Assembly: GCA_001643675.2 (NCBI GenBank)
Contig: LSRY02000038.1
Span: 599,001 to 663,000, forward strand
Length of the DNA stretch: 64,000 nucleotides
Reading direction: 5' to 3'
Source of the DNA: Monocercomonoides exilis
Taxonomy: Eukaryota > Preaxostyla > Oxymonadida > Polymastigidae
The position numbers and the translations under genes are program-made. The notes under the pieces were generated by a model. It was not told where the DNA came from. It was given only the letters and a program-made list of their open reading frames with translations, and made no database searches. Each line of letters begins with the position of its first letter. Position 1 is the stretch's first letter. Positions 22,445 to 34,619 of this stretch are shown in pieces.

Positions 22445-24700
22445 CTAATACATTTGAACGGATATCTTCTTCATCATCCTCTTTATCCTCCTCTCATTCT
22501 GAATCCTTTCTCCTCCAACTTTTTCTTTTTCCTCCTCTGTCTTTTTGTTTTTAACGAAACCTTTCAACGAACTCAAATACCGTTCCTCTTCATTAGGCTT
22601 CACCACAAACATATGCAAACAGCAAATATCGTCCTGAAGAATCTCCAAGCGAAACAGCATTCTGACAAGCGAATAAATCGCTGCTCTGTTCATCGCAATC
22701 ATAAAGTCTAAAAATATCTCTGTGAAGAAAGGCAGCATGCACGGGTGATCACACATAATGGAAACAAATTCTCCGCTCTGGGAGCCTGCTATGGATTGAA
22801 CCTCTTCCCCACCTTTCAGTCAGAATTTCTTCACTAACCAGGAAAACAGAGAGTCTGGAAGATCCATATAATTTCTCTGGAACTCTGCCAGCGAAGTCTT
22901 CTGCAGCGCAGCAGGAGCGGACGAGGTCAGAAGAGTGGAAGAAGCAAAAGAGAGCTTTTACAGGTGAACACTTGTTGAATGCAGCTCCGATGGTCAAACG
23001 CCAAGGCGCTGCTCACGTCATGGAATTGTGAATTGAAGACTGCAATGGAGCGCAATAAAAGCTGTGAAGTATTGTGAGAAGGAGGCTTCTCGGAAGCTGC
23101 TTTGCTTTGACCTTTTGACTTGGATGAATGAGAAATGCGGAGCGAAGGGATGCGCAGGTACAAAAGACTGCGGATTTGCTGGAAAAATGAGCACACTTGC
23201 GAGAGGATGGCAGTGACGGACTGACCTGTTGAAACTGACCTGTCAGTGGAGCTATCCTGAAGCTGAAAAGGAACAAGTGTGTGTGTTCTGAATGATCGTT
23301 CGTTGATTAGCATTCTCCTGATTTTTTAGGATGCGCTTCTTCAGCCTCTCCTGTCATCTTCATTATCGCACTCAACTTTATCATCATATTCTTCTTCCTC
23401 TTCTTCCTCTTCTTCCTTCTCCAAATCAATGATCTGCCCTCTCTCCCTGACTCCTCATTCAACCCCAAATCATTCGCAGACATTTCCACATGTTCCTCAT
23501 CTTTCCCCACATTTTCTTCTCTTCCATCGAAAGTTGTGCCCAAAGACCCGTCTGCTGCTTCTTCTTCTGCTCTTGATATCTCCTGTTGGATGCCATCAGA
23601 TGGAGAAGAACTGTGCACTTCGGGTTCAACTGAATGCTGCTTGCTTACACCCACCTCAGACTCTGCCTTAACAAACCTCAGGCCGCTCAGACCAAGCGCC
23701 TTAACAATCAACTGCGCCATCGCTTCTTACTGCTTCCCCTGGTTATCTTTGATTTTCTCCACAAACTCTCTGTGCGCTACCGGATACCCACCTTTAACTT
23801 CATCCCCATCACCTCCCTCTGCCTCTTCCCGCTCCTCCGGCACAGCCAGCGCAATCGCTGCTAGAGACAGAACCACATCCTCCATCTTCGGACCAACCAC
23901 ATCCAACCCTTTCTCCACAATCTCTCCCACTTCACACACTGCTATCACTCGCTCCATCATTACGTCATCCAGCTTCACCACCATACGCCTCGACTGCGGA
24001 GATCGCCACATCTGCAGCGACGGGTCAAACAGATCGTAGATCGACGGGAACGCATTCACATCTGCCGCTGCAAAGATCCGCTTGCTTCCCGACTTCGTGC
24101 CCACCGACGCTGCAAGCGACGGAAGCGGTGCCACCAGCGGAACCGAAAGCATCGCTGAAAGCGCCACATCGTATGCACATACAACACCCCCATACAGCAC
24201 CGCCCACCGAGCCACAACATATCCCTACAGCGTCTACGGCAACAGCGGCATGTGCCACGCACACACACCAGACGCCTCAGGCACCACATTTCGCAGCCAC
24301 CTCTCGATTTCTTCCATCGCTGCCACCGACGTGTATGACACATCCACCTCCGAGGCATCCGAAGTGTCAATCGCAGGTGCTGATGAAGATACGGATGATT
24401 TATTACCCCTGTGGCATTCTTCTCTTTTCTTCTCGACATCTAGATTGCAGAGCCAAATTTGAGTCATGCTCCAGTTGGAGAAGAAGATGAGGATAGAGAA
24501 AGTGATAAAGGAACTGAGCGAAGCTTTAATTGCCATGAATGATCAACCTCCGTAAGTTTTTCAGTTACCCCCACAACGTCTGTCGATAGCTCTTTATAAA
24601 CAGAAACACAGCATCCACATCAGGATCAGAAATATAGATAATCGGCCAATGCTCACCGTTTTCGTGCGATAAGAACTTTTAAACCATTTCTTCTCCTTGT
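22445..24700 (-). pseudogene. Decayed ARM-like gene, copy 1 (paralogue at 34.6-36 kb)
   Basis: Read from the right, about 24660-24570 gives NGEHWPIIYISDPDVDAVFL; after a gap the frame 24536-23307 runs almost throughout. It contains SYTSVAAMEEIERWLRNVV, YDVALSAMLSVPLVAPLP, TKSGSKRIFAAADVNAFPSI and VVKLDDVMMERVIAVCEVGE. It is cut by TAG 24234-24236, TAG 24225-24227 and TAA 23727-23729. Then a frameshift near 23440 leads to another frame (ECDNEDDRRG, TGA), 23313-22927, and SIMCDHPCMLPFFTEIFLDF at 22756-22445, with one more TGA between. Parts of the breaks may be introns, but frameshifts plus all three stop types indicate a dead gene. Product: a large helical-repeat protein of unknown function. 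Confidence 0.6.
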
Positions 24701-25339
24701 AATGAATGAAAGTGAAAAGAAAAAGATTAGAAAAAAGCAAAAGAGAAAATTTCCTCCACAAAAGATGAGATTCGTCATTTGATTCAAAAAATGATATTAA
24801 TCATTTTGAAATATTGATTTCAAGCCTTTTGATGTTGATATTGCAGATTTTATTTAATTTTTATAAAACATATGTAATCGATAAATATATTCAAATTCTT
24901 GAATTTTATTTTTCAATCATGAGCATTTAAACGTTAAAATTTTCATGATCATTAACTTTCAAAAATATAACATAAAATATACAACTTTTCACCTTTTCGT
25001 TTTTTCAACTCATTGAAATGTTCAAATGGTTATAATTATTCAAAAAATCAAAATGTCTATTTGAATAAACGAAACAAAAAAGATCTATATTTGTGGAAAT
25101 AATTGTTTGCCACAAGTTACAACTGACTGTTTATTATTTTAATAAAAAATGAAAAGTTAGTTAAAAGATTATATGAAATAGATGAAATTGAAGCTTCATA
25201 ATTTATAATAACTTCAAAAAATAACAATAAGAAATGATAAACAATATATGATGGGATATGAATGATCGATATTTTTTGATCATTTGTGATCTTTTGTGGG
25301 ACAACATTAAAGAAGAGGAACTTTTCGAAAAAATTTTGC
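24701..25339. other. AT-rich non-coding DNA
   Basis: I see no gene or defined element. Confidence 0.4.
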
Positions 25340-25453
25340 CAATTTTATTTTATATTCATTGTTATAATTTATTGAAACTCAAATCGATCGGAATGAAGCA
25401 AAATAATAATGTTGAAAAACTCCAAGAAAATTTTCAGATCACTGTCCCATAAT
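25340..25453 (+). repeat. Left arm of inverted repeat pair 2
   Basis: About 105 bp (for example ATTGAAACTCAAATCGATCG and AGATCACTGTCCCATAAT) recur inverted and almost identical at 28635-28752. Together they enclose 3.2 kb with a beta-helix gene fragment, the same arrangement as pair 1. Confidence 0.85.
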
Positions 25454-25939
25454 ATTTTCTATTTGAAGGCAAGATATTTATTATTCAATTTTAAGACTTT
25501 ATGGAGTTTAAAACGATTTTTCAATGCTATATTTAAAGAAAAGGTTTAATTTTTTGTGCTTAAATTGGAAAGACAAGAGTCACATATTCTTATCAATCGT
25601 TATTCTTTCTGAATCGGCAAATACGCGATATATCCGCTCAAATATTATAATTTGTTATTCAAAACGAAGAAATACAAAATACAAGTTGATGAATGCATAT
25701 CTAATGGTATGTTTATAAATTTTCATTGAAATTAAAGATTATTAAAAAATCTATTATTATTTTTCTTGTTTCTATACTGAAACATTTATTTTGCATTTGG
25801 CTTCTGAAAAAAGTGTCGATTTTTAATGCAACCTTCATTTCATTGTTCATGAACGCAATGGTGATGTTGGAAAGGAAAGAACCGCCGTTTTGGAAAGGAT
25901 TTGAGAAGAATGAATGAGTAGAATGAATTAAGGAAGATA

Positions 25940-26480
25940 TAAAATGATTGATGGATCAAACGAAACATGGGAAACAAATGTGAACAAGAAGAAATATGTA
26001 GTTGGATGTTTTTTTTCAGAGGTGTTTAAGGAAGATGAATTGAATAAAAGTGAATGGACTGAGATTTGAATGCGCAGCGAAGCTGGGACTGAAGGAAAGG
26101 ATGGGAAGGCGCGGAGTGTAAGAAAAATTTAGTTAAAGATTCATGAGCTTGGTTGTTGAGCTTGGTATTTATGGAAAGTCGGGCGAAGAGGATGACGAAG
26201 CAGAATTGTGGATTGCAGATTTTGCGATGGGAAAATGAAATGGGGTGAGGAATGTTTGTAGGTGTGATGATTCCACACTGGCAAGGTTGTTGGCAATGTT
26301 GAAGGAGGTGACAGACACAATGTGTTTTGGAGCAGAAAGGATGAGAAAAGCAGACAGAAGAAATGAGAGAGGATGGTGAGAGGCAGGCTGTGGGGAGTGA
26401 GGATGAAGCTGAGGAAAGGATGATGGATGGACATATGTTTCATGGAGCAGATGTGTTTGTAGAGTGAAGCTGAGGGGCAG
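25940..26480 (+). pseudogene. Coding relic, unknown large protein
   Basis: The plus frame at 26150-26385 reads VVELGIYGKSGEEDDEAELW, ADFAMGK, a TGA, then CDDSTLARLLAMLKEVTDTM and CFGAERMRKADRRNERG before another TGA. The upstream frame 25945-26068 (YVVGCFFSEVFKEDELNKSE) and the downstream piece GHMFHGADVFVE look like parts of the same gene. The region is G-rich against an AT-rich background. I do not recognise the family. Frequent TGA makes it a pseudogene. Confidence 0.4.
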
Positions 26481-27026
26481 TTTTTTTATTGGGAGAGCGA
26501 GAAAAGAAGAGGAAGATGGAGAACATATGGAGGGTGTGGAGCTTGTTGTAACAAGAGAAGGAAGATGAAGGAAAGGGAGGCATTTGAATTGTGTTATGAA
26601 CAGAGAAGATGGAATTGTCTTCGAAAATTCACAGAAAATTGTTTTATGTTGTTTTGAGAGATCTCAATCTTTGTATTCTCGGGTTTTTCTCATTCAAATT
26701 GTTGGTTTTTTTTTTATTCAGAACCATTTTGCATAGGCTCAGTTTTGTTTGGCTGTATGTTTTTTCTTTCATTCACTTGATGTTTGTACCATATTTGATG
26801 AATTTTTCACTTAAATGTTTTGTTTTGTTTTTGTTTCGGATCTTTTTACGAATTTGTGAAAGTTCATTTTAAAAGAAAACAATTATTCTTTCATTTTGTG
26901 ATATCAAAAGTATTCTTTTTTCAAAAAATCAAAATAAAAAGTTCAATAAATGAGCAAAGAATATTAATTAAAATAATAAAAGCACTTTTCGTTTTTGCAA
27001 TAGCTAATTCCAGGATCAGGTTTTGA

Positions 27027-28433
27027 CTACGGTTCCCTTTGAGTTGGGAACTCAATCTTTGAGGAGATGCAGTTAAATTGCTTTTTTATCTCAACATCAA
27101 TCATCTTCAACTGCTTCAGAGCCACTTCAAACACAGATGACGAGATTCCACTCCCTCCTGACACCGAAAAACTGATCAAAACATCCTCCAGCGAAAGAGT
27201 CCCGCTCCCCACAGACACCACAAACACACTTGGCGATGAGCTTCTCATCGAGTTGTGATCGATCCCCACATGCCCCACCTCCAGTTGGCCAGAAGATATG
27301 CTGAACAGAGTAGTTGCAGGCGAAGAAAGCGCACTTGTCCCAACCACACTCACTGCCTTCCCTCTCCCAACAACTGAAATCTTCTTTTCCCCAACACTGA
27401 TTGTTGTCCCTTCGCTCACATGCCTCCCACCCAGCAACGTGATTGTCGAGCTCAGCTGCGCCATGCTCAACCCCACCGCACGTCCCACTGTCTTGCACGG
27501 CGCATACTCGCTCATCCCATACAGATTGTTCGTGTCATCCCCACTCACTCCAACATACCGATCTTTCATCCCTTCCTTCAGCCAGCCCTTCTTTTGTGTT
27601 TCCTGATACACCCAATTGTTTCCGTTATAATATTGGTAGTACACTCTCTTATCATTGCTGTTCGTTGTGTACGATTCGTAGAACGGGTTGTTCGAAGAAA
27701 AGTGATTGTTAGCATCTGAAAAATACATATCGTGGCCATATGGAGTGGAAGTGGTTGTGCATCTGCAATCGTGGAAGAAGAAGAAATAGCAATAAATGTT
27801 GTTGCTTGGAGCTGTTTGTTGGTTTGGATTGAAACACAATCCTCCACCAGTTGATGTTGCGTTGCACGAAATAAACTGGATGCTCCTCATTTTGAATGCA
27901 GTTGGGACACTTTCACAAAACATCCCTCCGCCACTTGAACCCGTAAGAGAGCACAAAGTGAATGAGCACTCAAACACGCAAGCGCTCTCCCCGTTCCCAC
28001 TTTCTGTTCCAATACATGAAGATCCAGAAACCTTAAAAGTGTAAAGATAAAGGCCTCCTCCACATTCTTTTGCTGTGCATTTCTGGAACTTGCACCCACT
28101 GATCCTGACACACGAAGTAATGTCATATGCATGAATTCCTCCTCCACGATAATTTTTTGCTGTACATGCATTGAATGAGTTGTTCTCAATCTTGATTGAA
28201 CTGATCTCATGACACATAATACCTCCCCCAGCATAATGCGCATAACATTCATTGAACGAACAAAATTTCACTGAAAGTGTTCCCGATGCTTTGTTATTCA
28301 TGAAAATCGCTCTGCCATTTGAAGTTCCATAAGAATAACCAGCGTTTGTCCCAGTAGTTTTTGAGCCATTCCGCACACACCCGGTGAACGAATTCGTCCA
28401 GTGAACGAAATGATCTTCCTTCCTCACATGCAT
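27027..28433 (-). pseudogene. Beta-helix protein fragment lacking signal and membrane anchor
   Basis: 468 open codons. The first 270 residues are Cys/Gly-rich beta-helix turns (CHEISSIKIENNSFNACTAK, YRGGGIHAYDITSCVRISGC, KECGGGLYLYT). A junction sequence follows (GMKDRYVGVSGDDTNNLYGM, EYAPCKTVGRAVG), where a second helix domain begins; this V..SG.D...CKTI motif is the usual domain entry in oxymonad surface proteins. The ORF stops (TAG, 27027-27029) partway through that second domain. No signal peptide precedes it, and no C-terminal membrane helix or cytosolic tail follows, unlike 54500-55804 and 59274-60689. It sits within inverted repeat pair 2. It is probably an internal slice of a larger gene; a missing 5' exon cannot be excluded. 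Confidence 0.65.
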
Positions 28434-28634
28434 TTATATGATTTATTGAAATCATGATCAATTTCAAAAGATGTGTTCATTTGCAAAGACCAAAAAATAA
28501 AAAATCAAAAATTCATATGATAATAAAAAAAACCGTATGTTTTCAAACATGAATACTCAAAATATGCAATGAAGTCAAATAAATCCCATATAAAATATGA
28601 AAAGTATTTTAAAGCGGGATAGATCATAAAAAAA

Positions 28635-28803
28635 TTTTGATTATGGGACAGTGATCTGAAAATTTTCTTGGAGTTTTTCAACATTATTATTTTGCTTCAT
28701 TCCGATCGATTTGAGTTTCAATAAATTATAACAATTAATATGAAATAAAATTCAAATTTTTAAGTGGCTTCAACAAAATGGTACAATTCAGACCTATGCC
28801 ATT
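28635..28803 (-). repeat. Right arm of inverted repeat pair 2, abutting dispersed repeat A
   Basis: 28635-28752 is the reverse complement of 25340-25453 with few changes. Directly after it, 28763-28803 matches dispersed repeat A inverted (GGCTTCAACAAAATGGTACA ... TATGCC). Confidence 0.8.
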
Positions 28804-29669
28804 TTTTTTGCCTTTTTTAAATCCATTTTGATTCGATCTTACCAGTTGTGAAAAAAGTTTTCTGGTTTTTGTTTCAAACAATGTTTTTCTAATTAAAATT
28901 CTAATCTATCTATTAAATGTTGCACATTTCATTTTTTTTTTCTTACTTATGTTTTCATTTGATTTCTCTTTTGTGAAATGAAACTATTTTGACATTTGAT
29001 GATGAATGTTGAAAATAATTCGTTGCTTTCTATTGTTTGTTTCACATTGATAATAATGAAGAAAAAACAAAATAAATTAAGTTGAAAGAAATGCCTGTGG
29101 TTTTGGTTTTTGTATTTGCATCCACTGTCACTTTTTGAAAATAGAAAGGAGACACGAAACACCTTAAAAAGTGTTTCAAATGTGAATTGAAAATTACAAA
29201 AAAACAAGAACAAAAATGAAAATAAAACGATATATTTATTATTCATAATCCTGCATTCCATTTTTGTCTTTAATTCTCTTTTCGTTTTATTGAAAACTTC
29301 CTTGAATATCAAAGATTGATATATTCAATTAAAATATTTTCAAAATTGATTTGTGAAACAAAAATGAGAAATGAATGAAAAGTTTAAAAATAAAGTGAAA
29401 TATTCGAGTATGCAAACAAAAAAAAAAAAGAATAGCTTAAGAATTCAAACTTTTGAACTTACCAAAGAAAAATTTCAAATCTGAGAACCTCCATATTAAC
29501 TAAATAAAACCAATTTTAAAATGAACAACTAAATAAATTTTTTATGGAACTTTAATTTATGCGCATATTCGATAAATTATTTGAAAATCCATTCATTTCA
29601 GTCAATAAAATAAGTCAAACGACAAAAGTATTTTATTCTCCTGATTGACATATAATTATTATGGGAATT
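28804..29669. other. AT-rich non-coding DNA
   Basis: Includes a 121-codon minus frame (28947-29312) made of Phe/Lys/Asn-rich AT sequence, which I do not accept as a gene. Confidence 0.4.
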
Positions 29670-30145
29670 GATCATTCATCGTAAAAAATTACGATGTCAA
29701 AAAAAATCACACATATATTTTGGTGAAGCATCTTCAATAATCTCTGAATCTTCATCTTCAATCGCATTTTCAATTAAAATAAAGTCAAATAAATTTCAAA
29801 TAAAAATATTTTTCGAACCAATTCTTTTGTTTTTTTCGCTGTCAGGTTTGTTCCATTCTTTACTTCAATTTTTATCACGTCTGTTACAATTTCCTTTATT
29901 TCCTTGAACAGCAATGTTGGTCTTCCCACTTTGGCAACATCCCTGTCGCTTTAGACAGCCTTCACTGCATGGATGAGTGTTTTTTTGTAAATTCACCGAA
30001 GTTGGTTGCATCCACAAGCCTGGCTTTTCAATCAATCAAAATTCGCGCCATTCTCTCGAGTCTATTTTCATAAATGCAAAAGTCAATCGATGCCATTTCT
30101 GCCTGCACTTTTCTTTTCCCTTCTTCAGCTTTTTTTTGGATCAAA
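29670..30145 (-). pseudogene. Pogo-like transposase N-terminal relic
   Basis: On the minus strand, about 30100-29960 reads MASIDFCIYENRLERMARIL, a TGA, ARLVDATNFGEFTKKHSSMQ, then TGA. After a frame change the sequence reads DVAKVGRPTLLFKEIKEIVT and IKIEVKNGTNLTAKKTKELV. This lines up with the N-terminus of the transposase at 50342-51906 (FKNRLVRIATIIADGKCRVT, GKVCRRELYTKDNKEAISGV, VTQTKRL) in the same order and spacing. The GRPTLL...I..IV motif is that of pogo/CENP-B-type helix-turn-helix linkers. Only the DNA-binding half is recognisable; the catalytic half is lost or eroded. Terminal repeats were not found. Confidence 0.5.
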
Positions 30146-30683
30146 AATAAATCATATTTTTTGGGAAATGAATAAAAAAAAGTTTTTCCGAAACAGCCAA
30201 AAGACATTTCAAGTTTTGAGATACGAAGTGTTAGCTTTAGAAAATTTTTGTTTATTCAATTGTTTCGAAAAAGAATTTGTCATATTTTTTTTATACGATA
30301 ATTTCACTTACGATTTTAACTGTTGTCCTGAAATCAAATTGGCTCATCTATTCATCCACTGATGATTAACATAATTGAGTGGAAAAAGAATATTTGCTTC
30401 TAATATAAAAATTAACCTTTCACAAGGTAAATGAAAAAATGTACCAATAAAAAAAGTTGTTTATTTAAACACCAACCTGCCTAAAAATAGACATTTCTGA
30501 CTATTTTTTGCTAACAACGAGCTTGTTTTGAGCCGTGGCCAGCTCCGCATAAAAAAATTGATAAATCAGAGGAAAAGTACAACCCGACATTTTTTTTTCA
30601 TATTCCTTCATCTCATTTTTGAAGTGAAAAAAACATGAAATAACAATTATTATTAATGTTTGTTTTACATTTTACGAGATGAT

Positions 30684-30689
<6 letters not shown>

Positions 30690-30718
<29 letters not shown>
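30690..30718. repeat. Poly-A run
   Basis: About 29 A on the plus strand, downstream of the minus-strand gene at 30748-32235. In that gene's orientation it is poly-T, so it is not a retained poly(A) tail. Confidence 0.7.
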
Positions 30719-30721
<3 letters not shown>

Positions 30722-30747
30722 ACAAAAATCAATATATCTCATTTTTT

Positions 30748-32235
30748 TCAAACATTAAAAAAATAATCAGAAATGTTTTTCGAAAAGAAATGATCATAAT
30801 TTCTTTTAAAAAACTCTAAAGTTTTATGAAAGCTAATGATAGTATCTTCGTATCCTTCTTCTTCCAACTTGTCAAGCAGCTCCTTTTTTGTGATCTTTCT
30901 TTCTGCTTCTTCCATTTCATCATCCTCCTTTTCTTCCTCTTCCTCTTCCTCTTCCTCCTCCTCCTCTTCTTCTTCTCTCATTCGATTTGAAACATTTATG
31001 AAAAAAGCCAAGAGGCTATACGCAATTTTGTCATTCAATGTTTGTCTCTGAATCTCCTCCAAAACAGCTTCCACAGCTCCTCCATTCAATATATCTTCAA
31101 CTTTCACAACTCTCCTTTTTGCTGCATTTCTCAAGGAGTAAATGCATTGATCGCAAAGTTCTTTGTGATTGTCCTTTGCTGCTCGAAATACTCTAACTAT
31201 GTTTCTGAAAAGACTGACATATTCTTTATTCTCTGATTTGCATCTGAAGAAATAAATGTTCGATATTTCGAGCCATCTTATCAAAATAAACTCTTCTTTC
31301 GTTTCTTCTTTGTTCATTTCCTCTTTTTTCTTCTTCCAATTCGCGTTTCTTGTTAGATCTTCCAGTTCTCTTGCTGCTTCTCTTCCAAAATGCATCTCAT
31401 TCGCAATTACTTCTTCCAAGCTGTTGTCATACCAAAATCGGTTAATTAAAATCTTCCAAGCAGACTGATAGGCCAGATGCGTAAGATTTCTGTGTTTCTT
31501 TTGATGTTCGATGATTTCTTTGATCTCATTCAAATATCGTTCTTGCCTTAAATACTAATAAGAAATAAGAAAAATATCAAAATGAAAAAGAAGTGCTCAC
31601 ACATAACGATCATCAATGCAACTCAAACACAATAAAGCCATTTCCACATCCTTTTGATTCTCCTCGCTTTCCTCTTTGTGCAATGCAACTTTCAGAAGGC
31701 AAGGAACACAAATTGAAGCAAATTCATTTGAAGTATCATCATCACTAAGCAAAGCAAAACATTCGCAAAGTTCAATCAATAGATTTTTGTTCTTTTTTCC
31801 TTTCTTCTTCTCATTTTCATTAATAATTATCTTCTCAAATCTTTTGTTCAGTGAAGAATATTTAAATTCGCATATCCAAATTCTTTTCAGCACATTGTAA
31901 TATCCAGCATGCTTCATCAGCAAAATTGAATTTTCTATCGTCAATTTGTTTTCTTCAATCATTTTGTCCATTTTATCAAACAGATCTGTCTTAAAAATGG
32001 ATCTGAATTCTTCTTTTTCCATCTCTTCAACAAGTCCGTTCATTTCACGAATTTTCTGTTTTTGTTCATCTTCATCGCAATTTTCGAGATCATCAAGCAA
32101 CTCTTCAGAATAAAAAGAAAGCAAAGTGTTGAATATTTAAAAAAAAAATGAAAAATAAAACAAACTCAAAAACTTTTCTCTTGTGGGAATATTTCGAATC
32201 TCGTCGATATGCTTATCATCGATGCACAACGTCAT
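30748..32235 (-). CDS. Helical-repeat family protein, intact three-exon copy, 458 residues
   Basis: Exon 1 is 32166-32235 (70 nt), intron 1 is 32103-32165 (GTTTGTTTTA to CTGAAG), exon 2 is 31603-32102, intron 2 is 31555-31602 (GTGTGAGC to TTAG), and exon 3 is 30748-31554, ending in TGA. The joined frame is fully open: MTLCIDDKHIDEIRNI ... EKFLKLLDDLENCDEDEQKQ ... YLRQERYLNEIKEII. The protein is almost entirely amphipathic helices (ARM/HEAT-like by eye), with landmarks ICVPCLLKVALHKEE, YQSAWKIL, AREL.., LLNGGAVEAVLEEIQRQTLN, an acidic (E)n loop and EEEGYEDTI...ISDYFFNV. The same architecture is found in the copies at 44714-46376 and 47143-48829. I recognise the family as very abundant in Monocercomonoides; its function is unknown. 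No signal peptide or membrane helix, so probably cytosolic. Confidence 0.8.
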
Positions 32236-32731
32236 TCTGTTAATAGCAAAAAAAACGTAATATTTATCGAGCAAACATTTGTGCAAAATGAACAATCGAT
32301 AATTTTAAACATGTTTGATTATCTTGCAAAACGAAAAGGTTGCAACCACAAAAACAATTGCCTGACTTTAAAAAAATAAGTGTAGAAAAAGGAATATTCA
32401 CCGATGCAAATGATCTTGGCTGGAGAAGGTCAGAAATACAAATTGTTTTGTTTCTGTTTGATCAAACCATCGAAAATAATGATTCTTCAATGGATTTCGG
32501 ATTTTGAGATATTTTATTCCATGAGTTGGATTTTATCCAATTTTGTTGTCTGGGAAACATCAAAGGCATATGCTTATTATACGGGAATGTGAATAATTGA
32601 AAAAAACCAGGTTAAAACAAATGTTTAACAAATAATAAGGTGATAATAGCAAACGATATTGATCGGAGTTTGTTCTGTGTCGATATAAAAAATCACAAAG
32701 TTTTTGATCAATCCAATAAATAATTCAATAT
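32236..32731. other. Spacer; no gene seen
   Basis: Probable divergent promoter region between the helical-repeat gene and the Merlin transposase. A 62-codon plus frame at 32404-32592 is not convincing. Confidence 0.35.
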
Positions 32732-33802
32732 ATGGTTTGTGATCTTCAATTTTCTAATTTGATGGCAGCTCCAGAAAGAGAGATATGCTCGACGAGTGAG
32801 TTATTAGACATTTTTCACAACGAAGATTTGACGTGGGATTGGTTTCACATGGTTTTTTTCAAAGGCGAGGTTTTCGTGTGCAAGAAATGCCGAAGACGGA
32901 TGACAATCCAGATGAACGATAAAAACTATAGATATTGGAACTGTTCTCACTGCAAAATCAAAAAATCTGTTTTAGATGGGACTGTGTTTTCTAAAAGCAA
33001 AATTGGATTGGGAAAAACTCTTAGAACACTTTTGTTACAGTGGGTTGGAATATCTATTAACAATACTGCAGAATTAATTGGCATTAATCGCAATACAGTT
33101 GCATTTTGGGCTAGCGTTTTAAGGGTCGTGTGCATGAAGATATGGAATTCGAAGCAAATACATATTGGAGGAAAAGGAAAGATAGTCGAAATCGATGAGG
33201 CTGTCTGGCGTCGAAGAAAGTGTAGAAGGGGAAGAAGAAAAGAGCAAATTTGGTTGTTTGGCGGAGTAGAAAGGCTTGACGGTGGAGGAGCAGGACCTAG
33301 ATTTGTGATTATTGTCCCCAACAGAACAAAAGAAACGCTCCTTCCAATTATTCTTGAATACATTAAGCCCGAAACCATCATCATGAGCGATGAGTGGAAG
33401 GCATACGAATGCTAAAATACGTATGGATATGAACACAGAACAGTGTGCCACAAAAGGAATTTCGTTGACCCGGCTACAAAAGCATGCACAAACACTATCG
33501 AAGGTTTATGGGGAACTTTACGAAAAGCATTTCCACCGTACGGAGTTCGAAAATCTTTAATTGCAGATCACCTTGCAATGGTTTTGGTTAAAGACTCGAA
33601 AGAATATAATTTCTTGGAAATTTTAGAATTTGTCAGTGAATACGAGATAGAAAATGAAAAACATGAGCAAGTGGAAAATGATTCAGAAAATAGCGAAGAA
33701 GAATTGCCAACAATCGATGACATAATTAATAATGATAGCAGCGAAGAAGAAACATCGGGCTTTTCACAAGTTGAAGAAAAAACTTCTGATTACAAACCCT
33801 AA
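32732..33802 (+). pseudogene. Merlin-type (IS1016/ISXO2-like) transposase with one internal TAA
   Basis: The N-terminal zinc ribbon is CKKC ... CSHC (residues about 50-75). A helix-turn-helix follows, then the DDE domain: VEIDEAVWRRRKCRRGRRKE (first Asp), QIWLFGGVERLDGG, VPNRTKETLLPII, IMSDEWKAYEC (second Asp), a TAA at 33413-33415, GYEHRTVCHKRNFVDPATKA and CTNTIEGLWGTLRKAFP (final Glu). Relatives usually carry a non-polar or Gln-like residue at the stop position (AY..L..GY.H.TV). The frame is otherwise intact for 357 codons and ends in an acidic tail. One change would restore it, so it was probably active recently. I could not identify Merlin-like terminal repeats or an 8-9 bp duplication on either side. 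Confidence 0.8.
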
Positions 33803-34619
33803 AAATTTTTAAAATAATTTTTGTAAAATTTTCCCATTAAATATTCATTTTTAAAGGTTTTTTCCCCTGCATCACACACTCATTTCCGATAAAAAATAAA
33901 TACGTAAATCAACACTATTCCATATTAACAATTGTAATATACATGAAATTTAGGAATTCCAGCATTCCCGTATTTTCAGCATATACCACATCAAATGCCA
34001 AAAAGGAGTTTTGCTGAGGAGAAAAAGCAAATCAGGCAAATGCACTTCTTGAAGAGAAAAGAATTCTAATTTTTCAATACAAAGCGAATTAAATTAAAAA
34101 ATGCAGGGAATGTTTATGTGCATATGCATGAATGATTCTGTTATTTGTCTTATTTTTCTGTTTTCTGTTTTCATTCGTGATGACTTTCAGGATTGTTAAA
34201 GAAGAAAGAACTGAAAAAGCAAAAAATCAAAAGGAATTGATGATTCAAAGCAAAATGCACTCAAACGGAATGAGGACATCGAAAACATGTTTCATTGCAA
34301 AATGAGTCAACAAGGAAAATTTGTCAAGTCCATCACCAACATCAAAAAATACAGGGTTCGACAGCTGGAGGAATAACAATAATGACTGATACTAACCTCA
34401 ATCTTTGGTGTTATTAGGCTTTATACAGAAAAGCAGTTTGGATTCAATTGCATGATGATTGGATTGAAAAGGCACAAAAGTCAGCTGTGCTCATGAGCTG
34501 AATCTGGATGAAAGCGAGCAAATAACATTATTTTCAATTAGTAAAAATACTTGAAGTTATAAATCAGAGAATTCAGCAACTGTTTTCAAAGAAAAAAGAG
34601 ACCTGAAGGGAATTTTGAT
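33803..34619. other. No gene seen
   Basis: Moderately AT-rich, with faint coding-like fragments on the plus strand (34000-34380) that I cannot frame. Confidence 0.35.

Noticed and set aside
22927-24462. Several plus- and minus-strand ORFs taken as separate genes
   Set aside because: They are frames or shadows of one decayed minus-strand gene, shown by alignment with the 34.6-36 kb copy.
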